From Cotesia glomerata (Eukaryota; Arthropoda; Insecta; Hymenoptera; Braconidae): a DNA stretch of 64,000 nt. This document shows, in pieces, positions 11,491 to 22,440 of the stretch. The notes under the pieces were generated by a model. It had not been told where the DNA came from. It saw only the letters and a program-made list of their open reading frames with translations, and made no database searches. The DNA lies in assembly GCF_020080835.1 (NCBI RefSeq), contig NC_058163.1, forward strand, positions 12,937,113 through 13,001,112, given 5' to 3'. How positions within the stretch are numbered: the stretch's first letter is position 1; the number at the start of each line of letters is the position of its first letter. Made by a program: the position numbers and the translations under genes.

Positions 11491-12690
11491 TGTAACGTGG
11501 AAGAATTTTATTCGACGCCCAATACTTGGGGTATATTTACTTTCCAGGCTCGAATCCAACGTCGTGAATGTTATGTGTGAATGAATGAAGATTTTACTAA
11601 TTTGTATGAATTTATTTTGTCAAAATACATAACGCTGTACGAGTAACGAAGATAGCACGAGTCACAGATCGTACGAGACTACAAAGTGAAGCGACAAGGA
11701 TAGCGATACGACGACAAGAAGCGAGTACCGAAGCGAGCGAGACACCGAGCAGCGTAAACACTCGAGAGGTCTGAAGACAACTCGACGCTGCATTGCTGCA
11801 TTTTTTCACTATGATGATCACCATCGATGACAGTTGGCTAGTCAGTACTGCTGGAGCAGAGGTGACTCAAACTGTCGTGAAGGCCCGTTGACTGTTATAC
11901 GGACCTAAATCAACTATCGATGAGTATCAATTCCAATGGAAATGAAGACTAGCGCCACCAACTTCAACGAAGAAAGAAGCGGGTACTTCTCTATGAGGAA
12001 GGGGATTCGAGGCTGGACTGTTGACGGATTCGGACGCGCTTTTGCGCGCTCCGCAACCTAAAGTTAATTTCGAAGTATTGTCGCGATTTTGTTCACTTGA
12101 AATTGATTGATAAATTGTATTGAAGTATTTAATTTTTTTTTAAATAATTTATTTATCGAGTCGACCGCATGAAGCTTTTCCGAGCTGCTGCGATGAGGAC
12201 GACGCTCAATTGCTTGGTAAGCCGACGTTCTTGTTCAGTGTTGAATCCAGCGTTTCGAGTCCACGTTGTAATTTTGTACAATATTTTGACTAACAAAATA
12301 ATACGCGAGGATTCAACGCTTTACGATTATTTTTTTTTGTAATGCTGTTATTACATAGTGTGATTGCCGATGTAGGAATGCGAGTGTGAGAAATAAAATT
12401 GAGGTGACCACGTTTTAAATTTGGTTTAAAATTAAGAGAAACGTTAAGTTACGACGTTTTAATAATTTTGTTAAAAGTTAATATCGACCTCCGACGTATA
12501 TATTGTTAAATGAATTGTTATTTTTTTCTGTTAAATTCTTCTAAATTTATTTCGAGTAATTTTAAGAATTTTCGTTTAATTTGCTGTCCTATTTTGTAAC
12601 GACGAGTATTTCAGCATGGCCCGCCACCCTGAGGAAGAGGTAAGAGCTAGCCGAAGTCGCAGTAGTAATTAATTGGAGATCATTCTCCTG
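11491..12690 (+). mobile_element. Second LTR-like segment
   Basis: Begins TGTAACGTGG after the polypurine tract GGGGGAGGGTGT. Its first 20 bases resemble the start of the 7421 segment, but the rest does not align by eye. It holds AATAAA near 12393 and ends close to CTGGCGCCC at 12688, a partial primer-site-like word. It may be the 3' LTR of a related subfamily or the 5' end of another copy. Confidence 0.4.
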
Positions 12691-12796
12691 GCGCCCTTTT
12701 TTTTTTTATTAATAATTCTTTTTTTTAGTAAGCCAAAAATTTCCAATATAAACGGTGAGCCTGGCTTGGTAAATTCCCGGGTCAGGCAAAACCCCG

Positions 12797-12799
<3 letters not shown>

Positions 12800-12858
<59 letters not shown>

Positions 12859-12930
12859 TGAGTCGTATTTCGCTTATATATATATATATATATATAGATA
12901 TATATATATATATATCTATATATATATAAG
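12800..12930. repeat. (TA)n tracts with an inverted stub of the 0.8 kb repeat
   Basis: TA runs at 12802-12855 and 12877-12928 surround a short inverted copy (12856-12880) of the start of the downstream repeat, GAGTGAGTCGTATTTCGCTT against AAGCGAAATACCACTCACTC. Confidence 0.8.
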
Positions 12931-13736
12931 CGAAATACCACTCACTCATCACGAGATCTCCGAAACTATTCGCCCGATTGACTTGAAATTTAGCATAGTT
13001 ACTCCATTCGTGATGTAGACGCTCACTAAGAACGGATTTTACGCAATTCCTAGCCAAAATGAATTTTTCGTCTACCATCACATATGCCCTCCCCGCCCTC
13101 TCATTCTTCTCCTCCCCTCCCGTGCCCTATACTCTTTCCCCTTCCCTATATCTCTCTCTTTTTTTGGGAGCGAAATATCATTTTGACCCTCTAATCTAAG
13201 AAACCATCAGTGGCACCCGTAAATTATCGAACTCAACCCCCCTACAACCACCCACGCTAATCAACCGTTGCCATGGTTACCATTGTCATGGTTATCGTTG
13301 CCATGGTTACCGTTGCTATGGTTACCGTTGCCGTGGTTACCGTTGCCATGGTTACCGTTACCATGGTTGCCGTTACCATGGTTACCGTTATCATGGTTAC
13401 CGTTGCTATAATAACTGTCAAAATGATTGATTTTAAATTTTATCGATTGACTGTTGGGACAGTAGGAATTCATAATCATACGTTTTTAAGAAAGAATAGC
13501 TAAATCATTAATAACTGAAATAACTTATATGTATTGGAATAATCATGAAGGATGAACTCGATTATATCATAACACAGATAAATTAAACATAAATATTATC
13601 AAGTTGATATTGTTAAATGATTATACTGATTTTAATGATTAAAATTAAAATGGTAAATTGTGTCTGATGCGTCTTCTCTAAAATTTTACAACGATATCGT
13701 TAAATTATTATAAAAAACGGTCGATTTAAGATAATC
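12931..13736 (+). repeat. 0.8 kb repeat, copy 1
   Basis: Starts AGCGAAATACCACTCACTC and ends near AAGATAATCTATATA. It contains a 15-bp minisatellite. It is followed immediately by a near-identical second copy, and a third more diverged copy lies at 15.4 kb. Non-coding; the apparent Asn-Gly-Asn-His peptides come from the minisatellite. Confidence 0.9.
13264..13413 (+). repeat. 15-bp minisatellite GGTTACCGTTGCCAT
   Basis: About ten head-to-tail units with a few substitutions. Confidence 0.9.
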
Positions 13737-14560
13737 TATATATATATAAGCGAAATACCACTCACTCATCACGAGATCTCCGAAACTATTCGCCCGATTG
13801 ACTTGAAATTTAGCATAGTTACTCCATTCGTGATGTAGACGCTCACTAAGAACGGATTTTACGCAATTCCTAGCCAAAATGAATTTTTCGTCTACCATCA
13901 CATATGCCCTCCCTCCCTCCCTCTCATTCTTCTCCTCCCTCCCGTGCCCTATAATCTTTCCCCTTCCCTATATCTCTCTCTTTTTGGGAGCGAAATATCA
14001 TTTTGACCCTCTAATCTAAGAAACCATCAGTGGCACCCGTAAATTATCGAACTCAACCCCCCTACAACCACCCACGCTAATCAACCTTTGCCATGGTTAC
14101 CATTGTCATGGTTATCGTTGCCATGGTTACCGTTGCTATGGTTACCGTTGCCGTGGTTACCGTTGCCATGGTTACCGTTACCATGGTTGCCGTTACCATG
14201 GTTACCGTTATCATGGTTACCGTTGCTATAATAACTGTCAAAATGATTGATTTTAAATTTTATCGATTGACTGTTGGGACAGTAGGAATTCATAATCATA
14301 CGTTTTTTAAGAAAGAATAGCTAAATCATTAATAACTGAAATAACTTATATGTATTGGAATAATCATGAAGGATGAACTCGATTATATCATAACACAGAT
14401 AAATTAAACATAAATATTATCAAGTTGATATTGTTAAATGATTATACTGATTTTAATGATTAAAATTAAAATGGTAAATTGTGTCTGATGCGTCTTCTCT
14501 AAAATTTTACAACGATATCGTTAAATTATTATACAAAACGGTCGATTTAAGATAATTTCT
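13737..14560 (+). repeat. 0.8 kb repeat, copy 2 (tandem duplicate)
   Basis: Nearly the same sequence as copy 1, including minisatellite unit order, with only small differences such as the CCCT count near 13910. This implies a recent tandem duplication. It lacks a right-hand TA tract. Confidence 0.9.
14084..14232 (+). repeat. 15-bp minisatellite in copy 2
   Basis: Same unit and same variant order as the array at 13264. Confidence 0.9.
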
Positions 14561-14627
14561 AATAAAATGAGTAATAATAAATATATTTTTTAATACCACT
14601 TAATTTGTTATGAATTTATTAATAACT

Positions 14628-15409
14628 AGCTGATACCCGCCCGCTTCGATAGGAATACAATAAATTTTATGGTGTAACCTAGATGAAAAATATAAACAAA
14701 ATGGTTAATTTCAAAAAGATAATGAATATAAATTTTGAATTAGAGAAAAGTGATTGTTTGTGATGACCGGTGTTAGCGAGTATTAAATATATGAGAAAAG
14801 TATTTTATTATTAACATTTTTTAAAATTAAAAAAATTATTGACATTTTTTAAAATTAAATAATACTATGAAGCGGAAAAGAATAGGAGTTACGGATAATT
14901 ATTACGTGAATCGTTCCAACATTCACGTAACAGAATAATTGGAGGAGGAAGAGATTGAGAAAGAAATAGGAAGGACCTTCTTAATAAGAGTTTACAGAAT
15001 ATGCGAGAAAAAATTCAGATAGCTCGGACAGGGATTCGAACCCAGAACCTTCCGGTGACATGTCGGCTACTCTACCATTTGACCTATCCGGTCTAGACTA
15101 AATGTTTAGGATAACATTATTATAATGGGAACGCATCTCACTACACAGTACGTCATGGTGATGCGGAAATCTGTCTAATGACAGATTTACTGACTAACTG
15201 ACCCATTGATTGATTGATTATTAATAATAAAATACTTTTCTCATATATTTAATACTCGCTAACACCGGTTATCATAAACAATCACTTTTCTCTAATTCAA
15301 AATTTATATTAATTATCTTTTTGAAATTAATCATTTTGTTTATATTTTTCATCTAGGTTACAACATAAAATTTTATTGTATGCCCAGCGAAGCGGGTGGG
15401 TATCAGCTA

Positions 15410-15412
<3 letters not shown>
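14628..15412. mobile_element. Foldback element with tRNA-like core
   Basis: Inverted repeats of about 185-190 bp (14628-14812 and 15223-15412) start CTAGCTGATACCCGCCCGC on the left and the complement of GGGTGGGTATCAGCTAG on the right. The core contains a tRNA-like sequence on the minus strand. No coding sequence. The CTAGCTGATACCCGC tip is familiar from dispersed insect repeats, but I cannot name the family. Confidence 0.8.
15021..15093 (-). other. tRNA-like sequence (pseudo-tRNA or SINE head)
   Basis: On the minus strand it has a B box GGGTTCGAATCCC, an A-box-like TAGGTCAAATGGTAGAG and a total length of 73. The acceptor stem pairs imperfectly and the anticodon arm is poor, so it is probably not a working tRNA. 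Confidence 0.55.
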
Positions 15413-15448
<36 letters not shown>

Positions 15449-16203
15449 CGAAATACGACTCACTCACTCATCACGAAATCTCTGAAACTACTGGTCCGAT
15501 TGACTTGAAATTTAGCATAGTTACTCCATTCGTGATGCAGACGCTCACTAAGAACGGATTTTACGCAATTCCTAACCAAAATCAATTTTTCATCTACCAT
15601 CACGTATGCTACCCCCTCCCCTCGCGTGCCCTATAATCCTCTCTCTTCCCTATCTCTCTCTCTCTTTTTTTGGGGGGGAGGGGGGTAATATTGCCATGGT
15701 TACCGTTGCCATGGTAACCGTTACTATGGTTACCGCGACTATGGTTACGGTTGCTATAATAACTGTCAAAATAAATAAATTGTAATAACAAATTCGGTTG
15801 TCAACTAAATTCAGAGGAATCATTAGAATAAAAGTAGAAAGTTACTAAATACTAATATTCTATACAATTATTCAACAGTAAAATTCTATGCAATGTTAAG
15901 CAAATACATTATGATTGTAAATTTCATCGATTGATTGTTGGGACAGTAGGAATTAATAATCATACTTTTAAGAAAAAATAGCTAAATCATTAATAACTGA
16001 AATAGCTAATATGTATTGAAGGATGAACTCCATTATATCATAACACAGCTAAATATAAGATAAATATTATTAAGTTGATATTGTTAAATGATTATACTGA
16101 TTTAAATGATTAAAATTAAAATGGCAAATTGCGTCTGATGTATCTTCTCTAAAATTTCACAACGATATCGTTGAATTATTATAATAAACGTTCAATATAA
16201 GAT
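15413..16203 (+). repeat. 0.8 kb repeat, copy 3 (diverged), after a TA tract
   Basis: (TA)n at 15413-15446 leads into AAGCGAAATACGACTCACTC. It follows the other copies for most of its length but has a shorter minisatellite (15689-15760) and an extra segment near 15780-15910. Confidence 0.8.
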
Positions 16204-16220
16204 AATATATATAGATATAT

Positions 16221-16294
<74 letters not shown>
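16204..16294. repeat. (TA)n microsatellite
   Basis: Mostly TA with early TAGA variants; forms the left flank of the large transposon. Confidence 0.95.
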
Positions 16295-16299
<5 letters not shown>

Positions 16300-16876
16300 T
16301 CATTCCATGCCAAATCACTGAGGGTTGGGCCCGACCCCCTTCGATTTTGCTGAAAATTTTTCTATCTTTTTCTACCCTATAAAAGAGGGTTTTCAGAATT
16401 TTTTCAGTTTTTTTTAGCCACTCCAAAAAAAGTTATGAATTTTTCAAAAAAACGGCTTTTTTTTTCAAATAGCTGTAACTTTTTTAGAAATTGACCTTTC
16501 ATACTGTTTTTTTTATCAAAATGTTTGTTTTCAAACGTAGTTTCTAGAAAAAAATACAAAAGAAAATCCCAGATGTCTCTATACATGAGATTTTTCGGTT
16601 TTTTTAATAAAATCGTAATTTTTTTTAAAGTTTGACACCTTCGATTCTCAATTTTTTTGTTTAAAAAAAAACTTCAATTTATACTGAATTTAACCCCGCC
16701 ATTCCGATTTTGTGACAGCTTTTCTTCCTTATTTTTTTTTCCGATGAAAAAAAAAGAAAAAGTTCTAATTTGGCTTATTTTTCGTAACTTAGCTCTGAAA
16801 ATTTTTTGGATTTTTTGGACTCAGAAGTCGAATAAAATTACATTATAGCAAGCATAAAGTGTATTTTCAAGGATTG
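16295..16876 (+). repeat. Left terminal inverted repeat, copy 1
   Basis: Pairs with 21517-22104 read on the other strand, through words such as TTCGATTTTGCTGAAAATTT, GACATCTGGGATTTT and CAAGGATTG. It shows T/A-run length differences but extended identity. Confidence 0.85.
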
Positions 16877-17921
16877 TTATTATTTTTTAAGTTTGGTTCT
16901 TCCCGCGTTATGGTGGCTTCGAAAATACAAATTCCTAACTGAGGAATTTTTCACCAACTGTTCATATTGTCTGTTTGCATAAAAAAATTTACTATCGATA
17001 ATGGAGATTACTTTTAATTTTTCTAAATCTAATTAAGGTTATGTCAGTTAAATGACATTAGTGTATGTATTGCAACTGATAAACAATTTTTCTTGTCTTT
17101 TAAATATACTTTTCACTTGCAAGTAATCACAATACCGAAATTCTTCGATCGCTGCTGTAATCCATTTAATCTTGATAAACATCTTAAGAAGTCATCTTTA
17201 CGAAATCTTCCTGAGTATTTGGCTGTTCAATTCTATTTATCTACTAATGACCGTGTGTGTAGTGCATGTTACAAGAAGTTACTTTATCAATATACTGAGA
17301 ATTTGCCAGAAGATACTGATGATGAATTAAATGAAAGCTTCGAAACTGATGAATATGTTCATGACGAAATAATTCCTGTTGAAGAATCACCAGATACTTT
17401 TGCGTCAAGTATACATCTTAATTATTTAATTTATTTCAGTTCGTAATTTTTATTTCGTTGATTTTTTTTTATTTTTCTAGCGCCATCATCAAGCGTCTAA
17501 GAATTACTTGTTCAACAAAGCAGTTCATCACTGTCTGCGATGAGTCTCAGTACTACTCTTCTGACTAGAAATGATGCGTTAGTATTGTCAAATCAATCTC
17601 CAGTTGCTGCCAAAAGAACTTCTGAAACGTACTTAGACGATGAAGTTAATCGTGTCGCTCAAAGTTTGCGAAAAGCATTGGCAGTAAAAAATTATATAAA
17701 TCCTGAATTCAGCTATTCGGACGCTGATCAAATCAAAACAGTTTGAGCGATAAGTTTAACAATGATACTACCAGTAGATCCACACGCGTCCAAATTTTAA
17801 CTCTACTACCATCAAGTTAGAGTGTCCATAAAGTTATGGAAGTGATGGGTTCATGTGAACATATGGTGCGACTAGTGAAAAATCTTGTTGCAGCTGATAA
17901 AATATTATCAGTACCCTCAAA

Positions 17922-18805
17922 AAAAAATTAGGAAAACGGTTGACCCTGAAGGCCATCCCTGCAACTTTCCGCTAATTCCATACTTAAGCGCTTAAAATTG
18001 CACCAATGACGTTTTTGAGCTCTTCGAGTTAAAAAAATACAATTTATGGGTTATTTTGAGCTCTCCGAGCTCAAAGAGATTGCTTTCCTTTGCTTTAAAG
18101 CTCTTCGAGCTCAAAAGTCTGATAGAGATTTGATAAGACACTATTTTTTGAATTTTTAAACCGCATTAACTTTTGAATGAATAAACCGATTACGCGGTTA
18201 GAAGCATTCGACGCAGTTTTTCAAGCCTCATAAAGAATCTCAAATTTTGAATTGATCGCGCTAGGAATTTCGGAGTTATTCCGAAAAAACACTTTTTTCG
18301 GTTTTCTTTCGTTCACGATATCTCTCGAACGAATCAACCGATTTTGACCGGACTGGTGGCGATCGACGTGGTTTTTTGAGATTAAGAGCTGATTAGTTTT
18401 TGGAATTGAACCTTTAAGCCGTTTAAAAGTTATTCCAAAAAAACCACATTTGAAAAAATTTTTTTTTCAGTTTTTTTAAGATTTCTCAAAATCTATTAAT
18501 CTGAATTGGTCCAAATAGTTTTCAAAATCTAAGTTCGGTCAAGCCCTTTCGAATGGCACCAACCGCGATGAAATCGGTCAAGCCACTCGAAAGTTATAAG
18601 CGGTTCACATACTTTCACACACACACACACACACACACACATACATACAGACACCGTGACAACCTCGCGGGGATAGTCAGGGAAGCTTCCTGTGACCTTC
18701 AAACGTCGAGATCTGATGAAAACTCGATTTTTGCAAAACGGGGTGAAAACAATAACTTCCCGATTTTTGAAAACCTTCGATTTTCTTAGCGGGAAGTTAA
18801 AAATT
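17922..18805 (-). repeat. 0.9 kb hairpin/GT-tract repeat unit inside the transposon
   Basis: One unit of the family described at 33.0 kb, reversed. It starts with the TTAGGAAAACGGTTGACC edge, contains GAGCTC palindromes and a (CA)n tract at 18617-18642, and ends with the TTAGCGGGAAGTT edge. It splits the transposase coding sequence, so it arrived later. Confidence 0.85.
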
Positions 18806-19228
18806 GGTAAGATATAAAACCGCAACTCAATAAGCTTTTAAATCAGTTACACAGATGAATTCTTCGATGCTTTCGAATTTTTAGGGCGTGAATTATCTTT
18901 AGAAGTAGTTTCGACTGTTACAAATTTCTATAATGACGATGAAATGAGTAGTATGATGCCAGGAAAAAAAGATTTTATTTCAGTACGTAACGCTAATGGT
19001 ACTAAAGATCAACGTCAGTAACGCCTAGTTCTCTGTAACTTAAAAGAGTTGCACAAAATTTTTAACTCAAGACAACTAATAATTATAATTATTTATTCCA
19101 ATTAAACAATTTAAAATTAACAAATTTTCTTAACAATATTACCCTTAAATTTAACCTAACGATTACTTAATTGTGAGAACCTCTCACCTACGCAGGCACT
19201 CGCCAAAATCTTACAAACTTAATATCAC

Positions 19229-19327
19229 CTAACTCTTTTTAATCATAGACCATTACGCATCTAACTCTTTTTAATCATAGACCATTACGCATCTAAACTC
19301 TTTATTTAATCATAGACCATTACGCAT
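19229..19327. repeat. 32-bp tandem repeat, three units
   Basis: The unit contains AATCATAGACCATTACGCAT. The third copy has a small insertion. Confidence 0.9.
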
Positions 19328-19615
19328 CTATACTAAATGAACTCATTATTAGCTCTGCCAACCTGACAATAATTAACAAAAGTTTATTTCAACTACCAGA
19401 ACTGATTTCACTTAAAACAACCTCGTCTACCTGACGGAATACCATATTATCTTACTAATTTCTATCTAAAATCATCCACCGGACGTTAACTTAATTTCCC
19501 AAAATTCTCAATTTATTCATATATCTTAATTACCAATAAACTGAATCTCAAAACTACGTATTCTCCAAAATTACGTCTAACAATTACTTAACACAAAATT
19601 CCGACCTTCGATTTT

Positions 19616-19682
19616 TATTCATTAATACCTTAATTCATTAATACCTTAATTCATTAATACCTTAATTCATTAATACCTTAAT
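19616..19682. repeat. 16-bp tandem repeat TAATTCATTAATACCT, about four units
   Basis: Perfect or near-perfect head-to-tail units within the solo LTR. Confidence 0.9.
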
Positions 19683-20628
19683 ACATATTCTTAACGAAAT
19701 TCATTTTCAACTTACTTAACTAAATTTTCTACTAAAGTTATCAATCAATTTATTCTACTAAACCCACTGATTTATTTCATTTCTTGATCTCCACTAAATA
19801 ATCTTTAACAAAGTTTACTACATAATTTTCTTAACAAGTTCAGTAATCATTTTCTAAATTCACTAAATTTCTCAATAAATACATTCGCTAAATTATCTAA
19901 ATTAATCAAATTTAGCCCACCAGCCTAAATATAATTTACCACAATTTTTTTAAATTCAACTACTGTAATTCTAAAGCGTCTCAACAAGATTTACAACCAT
20001 AGAACATTATAGAATGACCTTCACTAACTTAATTACGCATTTTCATTTCTTATTCAAATTTTGTCTTGAAAATTCCTAACCCAAATTAATTTATTATAGC
20101 CAACAGGCCTATTATAAATTACTAATAAATTTTCTACCAATAAATTAATAATTAATCAATTAAATTGAATTTTCAATATAAAATTTCAGCGACAAAACTA
20201 ACTAATTGACCTTGACAATAAATAACTAAGGTAAGAACTCGTTAATGAGCCAAAAATGGCCGCTCGAGAAATTAATTTAAATTATTTCAGCCTCTTAATT
20301 AAATTAATAATCTAATCTGGCCTAAAATAATCAAGAATACCTGGAGACTCAATTATTGTTTTATCCAACGACGACTAATACTCCGGTCCAACTTGGCGGG
20401 CTCAGCTGCTTGGTGTCTTGTTGTCTCAAACCATGGTGCTGACCTGCGGTCAGGGTTGTCCAATTCCAAAATGCTCCGATAACTTCCTCTGCAGTTGCTC
20501 TTTATTCTCAACGTCCAAATTTGCACTCTATTGACTTAAACTGATCTCAACAAGATCACTGATTCACAAAGGCAAAAGGCCACTGGCTTCTAGAAGGGAA
20601 AAAAGCCTTCATGTTTTTCTTGCCGGCT

Positions 20629-20637
20629 CTTTTATAA
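20629..20637 (-). promoter_or_regulatory. TATA box of the solo LTR
   Basis: Reads TTATAAAAG on the minus strand, about 205 bp from the LTR start. It is followed downstream by a GC-richer leader. Confidence 0.5.
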
Positions 20638-21516
20638 CCCTCGAACTCCGGCTCTCGAACTTTCCTATTGTTTCGCCCCGCTTCAATTCTCGGGGACAGT
20701 AGTGGGGACCTGTGATTTGCACGCCCGGTGACAAGTCGAAACTTTTGTCAAAAATCAAAAGGTAAGGGAAAGCCCTTACCTGCCGTGCGTCAATTATAGG
20801 GTTGATAATGACCCCGGGAAGTTAGAGTTTCCCTGTTACATTACAAAAAAAATAATTAACTTACTCATCAGAGTATGGCCATAATTTCTGATTGCTTAAA
20901 TCATGATGCAATAGCTGTTCATCTTTACTCTGGGGTTATTATCGATTTCATAAAATCCTTATCATCTGAAGTCCATAAAATTTTCTTTTTCTCTGATGGT
21001 GCACCTCGCAGTACAAGAATTATAAACATTTTGTTAATTTATCACATTACAAAGAAGATTTTTGGGTTACTGTAGAGTGGAATTTTTTCGCTATGGCACA
21101 CGGTAAAGGACCGTGTGATGGAATAGGTGGAACTTTAAAACGAATGGCTGCACGCGCTAGTCTTCAATTGCCACCCCATCTGCAGATCTTAACCCAAGTA
21201 CAATTATTTGAGTGGTCCTGAAAAAACTTACTGAACATCAATGTAAGACTCTCAAAACTTGAAGAGTATGATGCTATGAAAGAAAAATTAGAGGAACGCT
21301 TCAAAAGTGCTAAACCGATACCAGCGACACAAAAAATTCATCAAATTACGCCATTATTAGATTCTGTTGTGGAAGTTAAGTCCTTTTCATCGTCAAATAA
21401 GGCCACACAATGTAGTACGATGAAGAAATCGAGAAAACAATCGCTACGCCGAGGAAAATGATTATAATATTAAAATTTTAAACAATGTAAATTACTATAC
21501 TTGAATAATATAGTTC

Positions 21517-22104
21517 AATCCTTGAAAATACACTTTAAGCATGCTATAATATAATTTTATTCGACTTCTGAGGTTTGAGGAACAATTCAAAAAATTTTCA
21601 GAGCTAAGTTACAAAAAATAAGCCAAATTTGAACTTTTTTTTTTTTTTTAATCGAAAAAATAATAAGGAGGAAAAGCTGTCACAAAATCGGAATGCCGGG
21701 GTTAAATTCAGAATAGATTAAAGTTTATTTTGAGACAAAAAAATTGAGAATCGAAGGTGTCAAACTTCGAAAAAATTACGATTTTATCAAAAAAACTAAA
21801 ATATCTCCTGTATAGAGACATCTGGGATTTTTTTTGTATTTTTTTCTAGAAACTATGTTTAAAAACAAACATTTAAAAAAAAAAAAAAACGGTATGAAAG
21901 GTCAATTTCTAAAAAAGTTACAGCTATTTGAAAAGAAAAGAGTCGTTTTTTTTTTAAATTCATAACTTTTTTTGGAGTGGCTAAAAAAATGTGAAAAAAT
22001 TCTGAAAACTCTCTTTTATAGGGTAGAAAAAGATAAAAAATTTTCAGCAAAATCGAAGGGGTTCGGGCCCAAACCTCGGTGATTTGGCATGGAATGCCCC
22101 ATAT
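21517..22104 (-). repeat. Right terminal inverted repeat, copy 1
   Basis: Inverted partner of 16295-16876. The outer tip on the minus strand is TATGGGGCATTCCATGCC. Confidence 0.85.
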
Positions 22105-22204
22105 AGTCTTGGAAAACGTTGATAGTTTATTGAAAAAAAAATTCATCAATTATGTATAAATCTACTCATCTACATTTCACTAATTAATATATATTTTCAA
22201 TTAC

Positions 22205-22440
22205 CTTGTTTGGTATTGCGTAGCAGTGGCGGCACGTTCAGGGCCGAACTTACAAGCATATTTGATATTTGTGTACTTGAATTTGTCAATTATTATTTGA
22301 TTTCGATTGTTATCCGATTTTATCTTATGACTATCGTATGTAGTATAAGCAAGCTTGTTCTTGGATTTATATTCTTTAAAAACATCGATCCAAGCTTGAT
22401 AGCTGTCAAATCTTTGCCCAATATACAATGTTTGTTCCAT
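22205..22440 (-). pseudogene. ZSWIM-like N-terminal exon
   Basis: Minus-strand exon starting with ATG at 22440, preceded by a TTATTATTATTGTAG acceptor-like sequence and ending at an AAG|GTAATT donor. The peptide has FDSYQAWIDVFKEYK and IDKFKYTNIKYACKFGPE. That pattern (aromatic N-terminus, then KY..I.YACK.G) is seen at the start of ZSWIM1/3-like and transposase-related proteins. No following exon is recognisable to the left, where the transposon terminus begins. Probably an orphan exon of an older element. Confidence 0.4.

Larger units (their letters stand above)
19070..20840 (-). mobile_element. Solo LTR, gypsy-like
   Basis: On the minus strand it begins TGTAACAGGG at 20840 and has a TATA box TTATAAAAG about 205 bp in. 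The rest is AT-rich and carries two short tandem arrays. No primer site or coding sequence follows, so it reads as a solo LTR. The left border is unclear because the transposase reading is lost near 19063. It sits in an intron/exon border zone of the transposase, and some element sequence has been deleted. Confidence 0.6.
17093..21461 (+). pseudogene. Transposase of the long-terminus transposon, interrupted
   Basis: Pieces in order: an N-terminal zinc-like exon (17093-17440; FFDRCCNPFNLDKH and RVCSACYKKLLYQ); a linker exon (17480-17745); a coiled piece ending 17921 where a repeat unit intervenes; a piece at 18845-19075 (ELSLEVVSTVTNFYNDDEM then VLCNLKELHKIFN) ending at the LTR; and the C-terminal core (20870-21461). 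The core has ISDCLNHDAIAVHLY, FFFSDGAP, HGKGPCDGIGGTLKRM and IPATQKIHQITPLL. It carries a frameshift near 21010, a TGA at 21218-21220 and a missing central segment. The SDGA ... HGKGPCDG pattern looks like an RNase-H-fold transposase. The same gene is more complete at 48.1-50.25 kb. Confidence 0.7.
16295..22104 (+). mobile_element. Long-terminus DNA transposon, copy 1
   Basis: Left terminus 16295-16876 and right terminus 21517-22104 are long, AT-rich, imperfect inverted copies beginning CATTCCATGCCAAATCAC a few bases in from the tip. Between them is a decayed multi-exon transposase gene on +, interrupted by a 0.9 kb tandem-family unit (17922-18805) and a solo LTR (about 19070-20840). The flanks are TATA-rich at every copy, suggesting an AT-rich target. 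Two related copies lie at 23.8-25.3 and 47.0-50.3 kb. I cannot assign a named superfamily. Confidence 0.8.

Noticed and set aside
13261..14299. Open frames encoding Asn-Gly-Asn-His repeats on the minus strand
   Set aside because: They come entirely from the 15-bp minisatellite, whose length is a multiple of three; the flanks show no coding signal.
14628..14660. Possible hammerhead ribozyme from CTGATA in the foldback tip
   Set aside because: The conserved CUGAUGA and GAAA core is not present.
15021..15093. Functional tRNA gene
   Set aside because: B box is good but the acceptor stem and anticodon arm mispair, and it lies inside a foldback element.
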